A stretch of 64,000 nt of DNA from JAACFF01 sp963701435 (GTDB lineage: Bacteria > Chloroflexota > Anaerolineae > Promineifilales > Promineifilaceae): assembly GCA_963701435.1 (NCBI GenBank), contig CAVPAL010000008.1, positions 310,001 through 374,000 on the forward strand. Direction: 5' to 3'. The notes beneath the pieces were generated by a model, which was not told the origin of the DNA, ran no database searches, and saw only the letters and a program-made list of their open reading frames with translations. The position numbers and the translations under genes were made by a program. Shown in pieces: positions 40,940-51,330 of the stretch (its first letter is position 1; each line of letters begins with the position of its first letter).

Positions 40940-42988
40940 CTACTCATTGAGCGAAAATGATGCAAATGAATGGGCAATCATTGCCTCCAAATCCCTTTCC
41001 TGCAGTTCCCTTAATTCAGGGAAATTGCGCAGATCTTCCTCAGCAAAATCTTCCGCCGGATAAAAATACAAAATGCTAACGGCCGTATCCCCACGTAAAA
41101 ATGTGAAATACTGCAGCCAAATGGCGCCATCGTCCAGACTAAAACGGGTTACCATCGCTTCTCCGGCGACAGTCTGGATAAGCGCGAAACCATGGGTTTG
41201 TACAGAGTCGTTTTCCCCATAAAAATTGCTGACTATCCGACTCAAATCCGTCAGGGACACCTCCCCCAAATGAGAGATGTCATCCACATTGATACCCATG
41301 TAAACCTGATTATCGGCATAACATGCCCCATATTTACAGCGGCCCCATCTTGACAAATCAGGGTTAGACGCATCCTTAAGCGTAGCCGGATATTCGATAC
41401 TGAAACCGGCGCCCTCACTTACATGGCGCCGCATCTCTCCCAGGTCGGAGACTATAGGTGTGGGCGTCGGCAATGGCGCCATGGGCGTCGGGGCGGCAGC
41501 GCCAGGTTCATCAACAGACAAGGTATACCCGCCCATATTAAACAAGTTTGTATCACGTATAACGATGAAATAGACATCTTTCTGCGGCGCTTTGTAGACC
41601 ATTTCCGCATTCCAACCTAACATGCCCCCGCCGCTGTCATCATCCTCCACATCCTGTCCTGTTTCCTCTGAATCGTAACTGACGATCAGAAGAGGATCAA
41701 TCATCGTGGAGTTTGTCTTAATGTGAACAGTCTGGTCTTTATCAAGCGTCATCTTAAAATAGTCTACGTCACCCGGATAATCTATGCGGCCCGTGACTGT
41801 CTGGTCCATTTTCAAACTACGGCTGTCATCTGTTTCATAATATTTTATCAGATCAATACTGCTCTTCAGCTTGAAGGATTGCGCGAAATCACTGTAAACA
41901 ACCAGAAAATAGGGTGCATCTGACTCTGTTTTCATGCTTATAATTCCCAGATCGCCTAGGGACTCATCAAACATGGTGATGATATTTCCGTGGCCGTCCA
42001 GTACCATAGCAATCAGATCGCCGTCTCCATTGACTTCGATTTCAACTTCCGTACCGGCCGGCTCGCGAAAGTAAAACATAATCGGTGACCAGGGATTATA
42101 GATAGTCTCGGTGTAGTTTTTAGTCGCCAGACGGTCAAAATCTAACAAACGACCACGCAGGTGGTCGACGTTCTCACCTGCAATCAAGCCTTCTACACGC
42201 GGCTGCAAATCAATGGCGGAAGCGACCAGTCCAAATTCACCGGCGCTAAAACTCCGTCCCGATATGCCAATCACATCGCCATATTCAGAAACAAGCACGC
42301 CTCCGCTTTGTCCCCCGGCTATTGTGGCGTCTGTCTGAAAGTAAGAAATTCCCTGCACTTCCCATTCTCGCTTACGTGATAGAATGCCTTGAGTGATCGT
42401 CGGCTCGGGAAATTTTTCGACCTCACCCGGATAGCCAATCAGGTATAGCGTACTGCCGATAATCAGGTTTTCGCCATCTGATAATTTAATCGCGGGCGCA
42501 TCTTCTTCAACCGGCCCCAGCAGAGCAAGGTCTGCCATCAAATCAGTTTCAACAACGGGCGCTTCTGTATATTCTGCGCCGTCGCTGCTTACGACACGCG
42601 CCTTGTCAAACGGCCAGACAACATGCGCATTGGTCAAAATATAACCACCCTCCAACAAAACCCCGCTGCCGGTTCCGGTGAGAGTCTCAATGAAAAAGAT
42701 TGAGGGCGAAATTTGTTTAAATATTCCAGCAGGCGTGAGCGGTGCGGCCGTTGCTGTGGCGGTCGGCGTTGATGAAGGCGCTGGAGTCGGCGTCTGGGTT
42801 GGCACGGCCGTTTCCGTCGGTCGGGCTGTGGCGGTCGTACTTCCTTCAGAACCAGTATCAGGCGTCAAAAGTCCGGAAACGGTCGTTTCATCTGACGTAA
42901 CAGGCGCACAAGCTGCTATGAAAAGAAGGTAAATTAAAACAGCCAGAAACGCGGGTAATGGCTTGAGGAGCTGAATGATGGTTTTCAT
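40940..42988 (-). CDS. Secreted trypsin-like serine protease lipoprotein (S1C/DegP-like) with PPC domain
   Basis: This 682-residue lipoprotein has a hydrophobic leader ending LFIAAC (lipobox, Cys as the lipidation site), then a long Thr-Pro linker. The chymotrypsin-fold domain has the His in TNAHVV, the Asp in DLMADLALL and the Ser in GGQSGGVLV, so the triad is intact. No PDZ domain was recognised. Residues of about 380-500 hold a PPC-like beta domain, and another Thr-Pro stretch precedes a C-terminal region of unknown type. It would act on the outside of the membrane. Divergent from the ROK kinase gene. Confidence 0.85.
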   Translation of the reverse strand: MKTIIQLLKPLPAFLAVLIYLLFIAACAPVTSDETTVSGLLTPDTGSEGSTTATARPTETAVPTQTPTPAPSSTPTATATAAPLTPAGIFKQISPSIFFIETLTGTGSGVLLEGGYILTNAHVVWPFDKARVVSSDGAEYTEAPVVETDLMADLALLGPVEEDAPAIKLSDGENLIIGSTLYLIGYPGEVEKFPEPTITQGILSRKREWEVQGISYFQTDATIAGGQSGGVLVSEYGDVIGISGRSFSAGEFGLVASAIDLQPRVEGLIAGENVDHLRGRLLDFDRLATKNYTETIYNPWSPIMFYFREPAGTEVEIEVNGDGDLIAMVLDGHGNIITMFDESLGDLGIISMKTESDAPYFLVVYSDFAQSFKLKSSIDLIKYYETDDSRSLKMDQTVTGRIDYPGDVDYFKMTLDKDQTVHIKTNSTMIDPLLIVSYDSEETGQDVEDDDSGGGMLGWNAEMVYKAPQKDVYFIVIRDTNLFNMGGYTLSVDEPGAAAPTPMAPLPTPTPIVSDLGEMRRHVSEGAGFSIEYPATLKDASNPDLSRWGRCKYGACYADNQVYMGINVDDISHLGEVSLTDLSRIVSNFYGENDSVQTHGFALIQTVAGEAMVTRFSLDDGAIWLQYFTFLRGDTAVSILYFYPAEDFAEEDLRNFPELRELQERDLEAMIAHSFASFSLNE

Positions 42989-43135
42989 GATGTGCCTCTT
43001 TGTTGCTATACTTTTGTTGAGTTCAAAAGCAGGGCATATTGGTCCAAAAACATGGTAAAGTTGCTTAAAATCAACCTGGTAACAAAATACTTCTAGATTC
43101 TTTCAATGTAGCTAAACCTTTTTACGACACCAAAA

Positions 43136-44101
43136 ATGAATGAAAAACCTCGTCTACTTCTGCTCCTTGATTTCGGCGGCACCAAATTAACGGCCGCTGT
43201 CATCGCTGCTGCCGCCGCCAAATCATCCAATCCCGCCTGGTTGGCGCATGAACGCCGCTATTCCCCGCCCGGCGCGGACGCTCAATACGACATCGACACG
43301 ATGATTACTTTGGGTCGTGGTCTCTTAGCCGGGCAAACGCCAGCCGCTGTTGGCGTCAGCTTTGGCGGGCCAACAGATTATGCCGCCGGCGTCGTGATTC
43401 GCTCCCACCACGTGGCCGGCTGGGAAAATATACCCTTGCAAGCATTGCTGGAAACCACTTTTGACGCCCCGGCGCGGATCGACAACGACGCCAATGTGGC
43501 CGCACTGGGCGCATGGCGTTTTGGCGCGGGACGCGGTTTAGAACACTTACTTTACATTACGGTGAGCACGGGCGTGGGCGCAGGCTGGATTCTAAACGGC
43601 CGTTCCTGGCGCGGCGTCAACAGTATGGCCGGCGAAATCGGTCATATGGTGGTCGATCCGAGTGGGCCGCTGTGTCTATGCGGAAAACATGGCTGTGTAG
43701 AACGATACGCTTCCGGTCCCTACATGGCGCAAGACGCCAAACTGATGCTGCAGCAATATCCCCTACGAGGACAGATTTTACGCGTAATGGCGCAGGATAC
43801 GGCTGTTTCCGGCAAGCTTATCTCCCAGGCCGCCGCTGCAGGCGATGAAATCGCACAAGCAATTTTACAGCGCGGCGCCTGGGCCTTAGGGGTTGGCATT
43901 GGCAACGCCGCCAACCTGGTCAACCCGCAGCGTTTTATCCTGGGCGGCGGCGTGACCAAAGCTGGCCCTTTGTGGTGGGATGTGGTGCAAAATGCGGCGC
44001 GGGCGACAGCGTTGAGCGACACGCTGTTTGATATTGTGCCGGCCCAATTGGGAGATGATACGCCCTTGTGGGGCGCGGTGGCGCTGGTTGAACAACTGTG
44101 A
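43136..44101 (+). CDS. ROK-family sugar kinase
   Basis: This 321-residue protein has the ROK ATP motif LLLDFGGTKLTAAV. DNDANVAALGAWRFGAGRG and STGVGAGWILNG form the sugar and phosphate sites, and GEIGHM and the zinc motif CLCGKHGC are standard for the family. There is no N-terminal HTH, so it is an enzyme, probably a glucokinase or N-acetyl sugar kinase. It overlaps the DUF123 gene by a GTGA junction (44098-44101). The start is ATG 43136 with weak upstream sequence. Confidence 0.9.
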   Translation: MNEKPRLLLLLDFGGTKLTAAVIAAAAAKSSNPAWLAHERRYSPPGADAQYDIDTMITLGRGLLAGQTPAAVGVSFGGPTDYAAGVVIRSHHVAGWENIPLQALLETTFDAPARIDNDANVAALGAWRFGAGRGLEHLLYITVSTGVGAGWILNGRSWRGVNSMAGEIGHMVVDPSGPLCLCGKHGCVERYASGPYMAQDAKLMLQQYPLRGQILRVMAQDTAVSGKLISQAAAAGDEIAQAILQRGAWALGVGIGNAANLVNPQRFILGGGVTKAGPLWWDVVQNAARATALSDTLFDIVPAQLGDDTPLWGAVALVEQL

Positions 44102-44673
44102 GCGACACAATTCAAATTCAAGGTGACTATTTGCCCTGCGGCGTGTATCTGCTGCGGCTGGTTGTTGGTGCAGATTTGCAGGTGCGATTCGGCCGTTTTC
44201 ACAATGGCGATCTTCTCCCTGTAACAAACGGTGTATATCTCTATATTGGCTCGGCAATGGGGCAGCGCGGCGCATCGTCGCTGGCTCATCGCCTGCTGCG
44301 GCATGCAACACGGCAGGCCGGCCCACCACACGCGATTCGTCAACCGCTTTTGGAAAGCTTAAAGGCAGCTAATTTGGGGCCGCAAGGTTTGCAGCCGTCG
44401 CACAGTAAAAAACTGTTCTGGCATATCGATTATTTGTTAGAGGAAACGGCCGTTACTCTGAGCCACATTTTCATCTTGCGCACAATTCAAAATCTGGAAA
44501 AGCAGCTTGCTTCTGATCTGATGATCAACCCGGACACAAAAATTTTTCTGCCCGGTCTTGGCGCGCGAGACATGCCTGAACAAACACATCTCCTAAAAAT
44601 CCCGCGTAATATTTCCTGGTGGCATGGGAACACTACCCAAATCTCGCTGTCAAACCAGATCGGCATTAATTAG
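44098..44673 (+). CDS. DUF123/GIY-YIG-like nuclease-domain protein
   Basis: This 191-residue protein starts at GTG 44098, overlapping the ROK stop by 4 nt. GVYLLRL and NGVYLYIGSAMG match the GIY-YIG strand pair, followed by LAHRLLRH, as in the DUF123 family found alone or fused to endonuclease III. A HID/EK context (FWHIDYLLEE, NLEKQLASDL) supplies possible metal and catalytic residues. A nuclease or DNA-repair role is plausible but not shown. It is translationally coupled to a kinase, an unrelated function. Confidence 0.8.
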   Translation: MSDTIQIQGDYLPCGVYLLRLVVGADLQVRFGRFHNGDLLPVTNGVYLYIGSAMGQRGASSLAHRLLRHATRQAGPPHAIRQPLLESLKAANLGPQGLQPSHSKKLFWHIDYLLEETAVTLSHIFILRTIQNLEKQLASDLMINPDTKIFLPGLGARDMPEQTHLLKIPRNISWWHGNTTQISLSNQIGIN

Positions 44674-46642
44674 ACACAATGAACGCCATATAAGTTTTTT
44701 CTTCGACGATTATCGGGGGCGGAACTTGCGGAGTAGCTGTTACGGTTGTTGTTACAACCGGGGTTGGGGTAGCAGTTGGCGGTAATGGCGTATTAGTAGG
44801 CGTGTTAGTAGCTGAAGGGGTCGGTGTATTAGTCGGGGGCAGCGGCGTGTTGGTTGGTGTGGGCGTAGGCGTGCTTGCAGATAAGGTTGTGACTGACACA
44901 TTACAAACCTGCAGCGGCTCAGTTTCCGACCACAAACCCCAGTTGTTTAAGGCGCTAACAGAATTTTGTTCACTGCGGAAAGCATAATTATGCGCCAATT
45001 TGATATTTTGCTGGCTGGGTGTATCCACAAAAACGGAATACGTGTGGGACAATAAATCAACCTCCAGGCTAAAATGATACGCTGTGCCAACTGTGTAAAA
45101 AAGCACAACATCATCATGATATTGATCCCCATCTCGGGCCCGAAGACGGCCGTCTTCTCCAAATCGTACCATGGCGGCAAAATCAGCAAATTGTGAGCCG
45201 GCGCCGTTTGAGACGCCCACCAGCGACAGCCCATTATTTAAAGGTGTGGCATCAAATTCAATGCTGAATCGGTCACCCTGGTTTGGAAATGATTCGTTAC
45301 CCCATGCCGGTGATCCGTTGACGCATCCGTTGGGTGGCGGCGCGGTTGGCGTGGGTGTTGGTTCCAATGCACACGCTTTGCGGAAGTTTGCCGAAATCAT
45401 GCGCAGTTCATTTAACGAGCGGCTGTTATCGGCTGCCAGGGCGGGATTGACAGCATAATCTACACCAGTCGGTTCACCCAGATAAGTAATATCAGGATTT
45501 GACCAATAGTTGATTTTTGGACAGCCCCCAGGGCAGTTATAGGCCATAATGGTGCGGAAAGTTTTATTTAATGATTGAAAACCGTGGGAATATGGAAAGG
45601 CTCCGGAATTGTTGCTGTTGGCATGATCATGCTGGCTGCCCAAATTATGGCCCATTTCATGACTCAAGGTTGTATTGTCACAATAAGACGGACCGGGATA
45701 GTCGAGCGCTGTCACGCTAAAGGCGCTTGAAGCGAACCCTTCGCTAGGAGAATTCATAACATACGCTACGCCGCAGGCGTCATTACTGCCCTGGTCAATA
45801 ACCAGAGCAACCAGATCTGCGGCAGCGGCGTCACGCCAGACATGAATTTCATCCAGATATCCATCGTCGGTTGTGCGCAGCCGGGACAGGTCCGTGTAGA
45901 TACTGTTAGAAGCCTGATAATCAACCTCGGCGACATGCACAAGATTGGGCGTGAAATTGACCTGGCTGGCGCCATTGGCGCTGTTCATCTGGCTAACGCG
46001 CTCGTTTATCCACGCCTCAATAGCCGCCGTCCCTCCTTGCGTTTCCCGCGCGGCGGACGTGTACAGCACCATGACATCCAGTTGAGCGCCATCATCACTA
46101 CACGAGTCGGTCTCGTTCGGCGGCAGATTGAATGGTTCGGCCGTTTCTGGAACCAAGACCGCATCATCAACCATAGAATTGTGCTCCATACTGGGTTTTA
46201 ACTGTTGAATTAGATGTACGGGCGCATCCACAACCTGAATTTCATAGCGCTCAGATGCCGAAAGCGTGACCGTTCCGGCCATTACCGCGCCCACAACCGA
46301 GAGTGTGACTTCGCTTTGCGGATAATCAACAACATGACCCACCCACACATAACCATTAATCTGGCCAGACTTATCAGTACGATCGTGAACGGCCGTTACC
46401 GCCTGCTCGTCAAACAAATTCAGTTTGAGCTTTTCAGCAGCGCCGCCCTGCAAAGCATCCCAATTGATTTCAACAAAACCAGCTTGCAGCGCTTCGTCCG
46501 GCCATTGCCTATTTTGTGGAACGGCCGTATCAAAAAACAAGGAATCATCACCCTGAACCGGGCGTGTAATCTGGTGAATAAAGAGGATAACGAACAGACC
46601 TGTCAGGAAAAGGCCTGCCAATCGTTTGGATGATATTATCAT
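44666..46642 (-). CDS. Secreted zinc metalloprotease (reprolysin-like) with Thr-Pro tail
   Basis: This 658-residue exported protein has an N-terminal signal-like hydrophobic segment. The zinc site is HEMGHNLGSQHD (HExxHxxGxxH), near residue 329, followed by a Met-turn-like MAYNCPG, so it is a metzincin close to M12B/reprolysin. It is preceded by a prodomain-like region of about 190 residues. A lectin-like beta region covers about 430-560. The last 90 residues are Thr-Pro repeats ending MAFIVSN, a short conserved-looking hydrophobic C-terminus, perhaps a sorting tail. An extracellular role is likely. Convergent with DUF123, overlapping by 8 nt. Confidence 0.88.
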   Translation of the reverse strand: MIISSKRLAGLFLTGLFVILFIHQITRPVQGDDSLFFDTAVPQNRQWPDEALQAGFVEINWDALQGGAAEKLKLNLFDEQAVTAVHDRTDKSGQINGYVWVGHVVDYPQSEVTLSVVGAVMAGTVTLSASERYEIQVVDAPVHLIQQLKPSMEHNSMVDDAVLVPETAEPFNLPPNETDSCSDDGAQLDVMVLYTSAARETQGGTAAIEAWINERVSQMNSANGASQVNFTPNLVHVAEVDYQASNSIYTDLSRLRTTDDGYLDEIHVWRDAAAADLVALVIDQGSNDACGVAYVMNSPSEGFASSAFSVTALDYPGPSYCDNTTLSHEMGHNLGSQHDHANSNNSGAFPYSHGFQSLNKTFRTIMAYNCPGGCPKINYWSNPDITYLGEPTGVDYAVNPALAADNSRSLNELRMISANFRKACALEPTPTPTAPPPNGCVNGSPAWGNESFPNQGDRFSIEFDATPLNNGLSLVGVSNGAGSQFADFAAMVRFGEDGRLRARDGDQYHDDVVLFYTVGTAYHFSLEVDLLSHTYSVFVDTPSQQNIKLAHNYAFRSEQNSVSALNNWGLWSETEPLQVCNVSVTTLSASTPTPTPTNTPLPPTNTPTPSATNTPTNTPLPPTATPTPVVTTTVTATPQVPPPIIVEEKTYMAFIVSN

Positions 46643-46890
46643 AGGAGATTAACGGCCGTCTGGCTACTACGACTGAAACTGCTGGCCGCCCAAAAAATAA
46701 TGAGGTTTATTAAATTACCAATACTACGGTACTAGTATAACACCAATTGCCGGCTATTTGTCTATATTTTGAGCTTCAAATTTGTGAAAATTGCGTGATT
46801 ACACGCCGGATGCTCAAGCCGGCAGTGCAGATTAAGCAATAAAAATGTGGGCGCTACGCTATCTTGCAATCCCTTATGCCGCCTGCAAAG
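46643..46890. other. Intergenic region upstream of the metalloprotease gene
   Basis: No gene is seen. A TTATACTAG word lies on the minus strand near 46730, resembling a -10 for the protease, but the -35 is weak. The rest is AT-rich sequence with no strong inverted repeat. Confidence 0.35.
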
Positions 46891-47262
46891 CTATTTGTCC
46901 AAATTATAAACGAAGGGGAATAGCGCAACGGGAACCAGCTTCAGATGCTGTTTTGCAAAAGGTATGCCGATAATTGTAATTGCCAAAATTAACGCGCCGG
47001 TCAGGTGGGCAAGCGCAATTTCCCAGCCAAAGAGAACCACCCAAAGGATTGAGAAGATTAGCTGCAAACAGCCCCCATTTTTGTCAACTTCGACCACCTG
47101 TTTACCAAATGGAGCCATCGTAGCAAGGCCCAACTGGATCGATTTGATTCCAAAGGGAATACCAATAATCGTTAGCATTAAAACCAGACCGCCCAGAATA
47201 TAACCCAATCCCGCGAGGAAACCGCCAAAAATCAACCAGATAATATTGCCTATTAAACTCAT
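46891..47262 (-). CDS. yccF: YccF-family small inner-membrane protein
   Basis: This 123-residue protein of the DUF307/YccF type has four hydrophobic helices. The repeated signature IIGIPFGIKSIQLG and IIGIPFAKQHLKL, two copies of the family motif, identifies it. Function is unknown. It is shorter than E. coli YccF (148 aa) but has both repeats. The ORF follows directly upstream of the protease gene in the same direction but is separated by 248 bp. Confidence 0.85.
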   Translation of the reverse strand: MSLIGNIIWLIFGGFLAGLGYILGGLVLMLTIIGIPFGIKSIQLGLATMAPFGKQVVEVDKNGGCLQLIFSILWVVLFGWEIALAHLTGALILAITIIGIPFAKQHLKLVPVALFPFVYNLDK

Positions 47263-47365
47263 TTCTACTCCTAAAGGATTCCATTCATCCTAATATTCAT
47301 TGTCATCTGCTTTCTTTACGCATTTTAAACTTGGTTGTTGCTCACATTTTATACATTTCTTACAT

Positions 47366-48283
47366 TCATTCGACAGCAAGCTGCTGATTCAACCACGCCA
47401 AAATTAATGTTTGCAATTCAGGCTTTGCACGGAACATTTGAGTACCATGTCCTGCCCCAGTGTACATTTCAAGGCGGGATTCTCCTTGGGCTAAATCCGC
47501 CAAAATACGGGATGATTCGGCCGCATAGCTGTCTTCCTCACTGGCCACAATCAATAACGGCCGTTCCCCAAACAAAACCACCTGATCATTCGTCGTCACG
47601 CCAAAATAATCCTGCCCCGGCGATAGAAGTACTATCGTCTGGATTTCCGGCCTGTCTACGCCAAGCCGCAGCGCCATATTCGCGCCGATGCTGGCGCCCA
47701 CAACGGCCGTTCGCGCCGCTTCCACATCTTCTCTGGCCGTCATCCATGTCCACGCGCGCTGCAAATCAACTCGCGCCAGCTCCCAATCGTCGACGCCACC
47801 CGTTTCACCATGCCCGCGCATATCCAGCGCCAGCACCCGGTAACCATTTTCCACCAGAGCGTCCGGCAGCCCGCTTTCCAACCACGCCTGACGGTCACTG
47901 CGATACATATGCAGCAAAATCACACCGGGTTGAGGCGCCGTTTCGGATGTGTGCAGGAAGATTCCCTGTAATTGAAGCCCGCCGGCGCCTGCAATCGTGA
48001 CAACTTCTTTTACCGGTTCAGTCGTTGGCGCTGCGGTGGCGGTAACCGTAGGCGCTTCTGGCGTCGCAGTCGCCGGAATTGGCGTATCGGTCGGTACGGC
48101 CGTTGCGACCGCGACTGTTGTATCAGTAGGCTCCGGCGCTAGAGACGGGGTCGGTACGCCGGCCAGGGGATTGTCTGCAGAGGATTCATTGGCGGCAGAA
48201 GTTGCAGCCGGAACGGCCGTTCCTGAACAGGCCGCCAACAATACACTCAACAACAAAATGATTAGTTTGAAAAGACGCAGCAT
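47366..48283 (-). CDS. Alpha/beta-hydrolase lipoprotein
   Basis: This protein of about 305 residues starts ATG 48283 (GGAGG 7 nt upstream). The signal ends LLAAC, a lipobox. A long Thr/Ala/Pro linker (to about 90) is followed by an alpha/beta hydrolase. LLHMYRSDRQAWLESGL, DMRGHGETGG and the nucleophile elbow VGASIGANMAL are visible, and the His is in GAGHGTQMF near the C-terminus. It resembles dienelactone hydrolase-like esterases or peptidases. Anchored outside the cytoplasmic membrane. Confidence 0.85.
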   Translation of the reverse strand: MLRLFKLIILLLSVLLAACSGTAVPAATSAANESSADNPLAGVPTPSLAPEPTDTTVAVATAVPTDTPIPATATPEAPTVTATAAPTTEPVKEVVTIAGAGGLQLQGIFLHTSETAPQPGVILLHMYRSDRQAWLESGLPDALVENGYRVLALDMRGHGETGGVDDWELARVDLQRAWTWMTAREDVEAARTAVVGASIGANMALRLGVDRPEIQTIVLLSPGQDYFGVTTNDQVVLFGERPLLIVASEEDSYAAESSRILADLAQGESRLEMYTGAGHGTQMFRAKPELQTLILAWLNQQLAVE

Positions 48284-48413
48284 AACTATCCTCCACAACA
48301 GCGCTACAGGTTTCCTACACCATCATTATACGCCTGTCCATGCTAAAAACGCATGGTATATTGTTCAGGATGTCTTATAATCAATCACAAAATCGACAAA
48401 ATTGGTGAAAACT

Positions 48414-49235
48414 ATGCAACAAAACGATGTCAACGGAAACGGCCGTAACCAAATAGCCCGCGCCTTCCAAAACGCTCTCCAAACCCGCAGCGCAGCGCTC
48501 ATGCCATACTTCACGCTTGGTTATCCCGATCGAGAAACATCCCTGGCCATCATTGAAGCCATTGCTCCCTACAGTGACTTATTAGAACTGGGCGTTCCTT
48601 TCAGCGATCCGCTCGCCGACGGCCCTACCATTCAGCACAGCACGCAGGTTGCCCTGGAACAAGGCACAACCGTGGCCGGCTGTTTTGAAATGCTGCGTAC
48701 CCTGCGTCAGCGCGGCGTCAAAACACCCGCCTGCCTGATGGGCTATTACAACCCGATGCTCGCCTATGGACTGGAACAGTATGTACAAGATGCACATGAC
48801 GCCGGCGCACAGGGCTTCATCGTGCCCGATCTGCCGCCGGAAGAAGCCGCCGAGCTGGTTGATGTGGCCGGAGCGGCCGGCATGGCCACCATTTATTTCC
48901 TTGCCCCCACCAGCAACCCGCGCCGCATCGCTCAGGTAGCCGCCGGCGCACAGGGTTTTATTTACCTGGTGAGCGTGACCGGCGTCACGGGCGCGCGCAG
49001 CAACCTGCACCATGACCTCGCCGATTTTGTGGCTCGTGTGCGTACCCAAACAGACGCGCCGCTGGCCATTGGTTTTGGCATCAGCACCCCTGCCCTGGCG
49101 GCTACCGTTGGCGCATTAGCCGATGGCGTCATTGTCGGCAGCGCGCTGGTCAACGCTGTGGACGCCGCCGCAAACAAACCCCAAGCCGCAGCTGATTTTG
49201 TGAGATCGCTGGCGGCGGCGCTCGAACCGTTATAA
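48414..49235 (+). CDS. trpA: Tryptophan synthase alpha subunit
   Basis: The alpha subunit cleaves indole-3-glycerol phosphate to indole. About 273 residues from ATG 48414 (GGTGA 6 nt upstream; a TTG lies 12 nt earlier). LMPYFTLGYPD and LELGVPFSDPLADGPTIQ carry the catalytic Glu and substrate residues, and GFIYLVSVTGVTGAR is the conserved phosphate loop. trpB and the rest of the pathway are not adjacent, so trpA stands alone here. The gene appears intact. Confidence 0.96.
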   Translation: MQQNDVNGNGRNQIARAFQNALQTRSAALMPYFTLGYPDRETSLAIIEAIAPYSDLLELGVPFSDPLADGPTIQHSTQVALEQGTTVAGCFEMLRTLRQRGVKTPACLMGYYNPMLAYGLEQYVQDAHDAGAQGFIVPDLPPEEAAELVDVAGAAGMATIYFLAPTSNPRRIAQVAAGAQGFIYLVSVTGVTGARSNLHHDLADFVARVRTQTDAPLAIGFGISTPALAATVGALADGVIVGSALVNAVDAAANKPQAAADFVRSLAAALEPL

Positions 49236-49292
49236 ACATAACTGGACACTACCGTTCGTGTCATTCTGGCTTGTCCAGATTAGGATTTAACA

Positions 49293-51330
49293 ATGCCCAA
49301 CCAACTTGTAAATGAAACCAGCCCCTATCTACTCCAGCACGCAGATAATCCGGTCGAATGGTATCCCTGGGGAGATGAAGCCCTCAATCGGGCTAAAAAA
49401 GAGGATAAACCAATCCTGTTGAGCATCGGTTATGCCGCCTGTCATTGGTGTCATGTAATGGCGCATGAATCGTTTGAGGATGAAGAAACGGCCGTTCTCA
49501 TGAATCGTCACTTCATCAATATTAAAGTCGACCGGGAAGAGCGCCCCGACCTGGACAGCATCTACATGAGCGCCGTGCAGGCTCTCAGCGGCAACGGCGG
49601 TTGGCCCATGACGGTGTTTCTCACGCCGGACGGCAAACCATTCTACGGCGGCACCTATTATCCGCCCACCCCTCGTTATGGCATGCCCAGCTTCCAGCAA
49701 GTCCTCGCCAGCATTAACAACGCCTGGGAAACACGCCGTGACGAAATTGATGCCAGCGCCGGCAAAATTGCAAACCATCTAGACCACCTTGTCAACCTCT
49801 CCGGAGACAGCGGAATCAGCGCCGCAGAACTGTTTGAGCGCGCCAAAAACACGCTTCTCAACCGTTTTGACGCCACAGACGGCGGCTTTGGTAAAGCGCC
49901 CAAATTCCCACCGTCGATGACATTGGAATTTCTGCTGCAGCGCTACCTGGTCGAGAAAGATGCGCTCGCGCTGCATATGGCGGAATTGACGCTGCAAAAA
50001 ATGGCTTATGGCGGCATATATGACCAGCTTGGAGGCGGATTTGCGCGTTATTCCACCGATGACAAATGGCTTGTACCCCACTTTGAAAAAATGCTCTACG
50101 ATAACGCGCTGCTCGCCAGGGTTTATTTGCACGCCTACCAGATCACCGGCAAAAAATTATATAAACGCATTACAATCGAAACCCTTGATTTCATCGCGCG
50201 CGAGATGCGCCATCCGGCCGGCGGCTTTTACAGCAGCTACGACGCCGACAGCGAGGGGGTCGAGGGCAAGTTCACTGTTTGGTCAGCCGCAGAAATTGAG
50301 GCGGCGCTGGCGGATGAAGCGCTGCTCTTCATGCGCTTTTATGGTGTAACCCAAGCAGGCAATTGGGAAGGCGCTAATATTCTCAACATCAACGCGGGGG
50401 CAACGGCCGTTGCGGCTGAATTTGGATTGAGTGTGGAAGAAATGGTCGTCAAACTGGCGCCCGCGCGCCAAAAACTGCTGGCGCTGCGCGCAGAACGGAT
50501 CTGGCCCGGACTGGATGACAAGGTTCTGACCGCCTGGAATGGGTTAATGCTGGCCGCTTTTGCCGAGGCAGGCCAGGTTCTGGAGCGCCCCGATTACACC
50601 CAAATCGCAGTCGCTAATGCAGAATTTCTAATCACGGACTATGCGCAATGAAAACGGCCGTCTTTTACGCACCTGGAAGGACGGCGGCGCAGCAAAATAT
50701 AACGCCTATCTGGAAGATTATGCCTATCTGGCCGATGGCCTGCTGGCCTTATACCAGACAACATTCGATGAACGCTGGTTCAACTGGGCCAGAGAACTCG
50801 CTGATACCATGCTCGCTCATTTTCGTGATGTGGTCAATGGTGGATTTTATGACACATCTGATGATCATGAAGCGCTGCTGCAGCGCCCTAAAGATGTGCA
50901 AGATAACGCCGTCCCCAGCGCAAACGCCATGGCGGCGCAGGTTTTGCTGAAATTAAGTTTGTACACGGGCAACAGCATCTATTGGGAAACGGCCGAACAC
51001 GCCACACGCTCCCTCTTTCAAATCATGGCGCAATATCCCAGCGGCTTTGCCCATTGGTTATGCGCCGCAAGCTTCATCGACAGCGCACCCCAGGAAATTG
51101 CGCTCGTGGGTGAACCAACCAACCCTGCCATGCAATCATTGCTGAGTGTTGTCACGGCTCAATTCCGCCCTAATCAGGTCGTCGCTCTCGGAAACGCGGC
51201 CAGCAGCATTCCTCTCTTACAAGAAAGACCAATGCGCAATGGACAGCCAACTGCCTATGTTTGCCGCCGTTTTGTTTGCCGGCGGCCGGTCACCGATCCC
51301 GCCGCACTGCGTCAACAGCTAGACGTTTAA
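49293..51330 (+). pseudogene. Thioredoxin-domain DUF255/YyaL-type protein with a one-base frameshift
   Basis: The N-terminal frame (49293-50651) has the thioredoxin-like domain with YAACHWCHVMAHESF and VDREERPDLD, then the (alpha/alpha)6-barrel start. The second frame resumes with MRNENGRLLRTWKDGG and continues through ARELADTMLAHFRD to the usual C-terminal region near 51330. A single extra base near 50634-50640 best explains the break. Whether it is real or an assembly error is open. The family (SSP411/spermatogenesis-associated protein 20-like) has no settled function. It overlaps the convergent homocysteine methyltransferase gene by 12 nt. The assembled full product would be about 680 residues, normal for the family. 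Confidence 0.85.
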
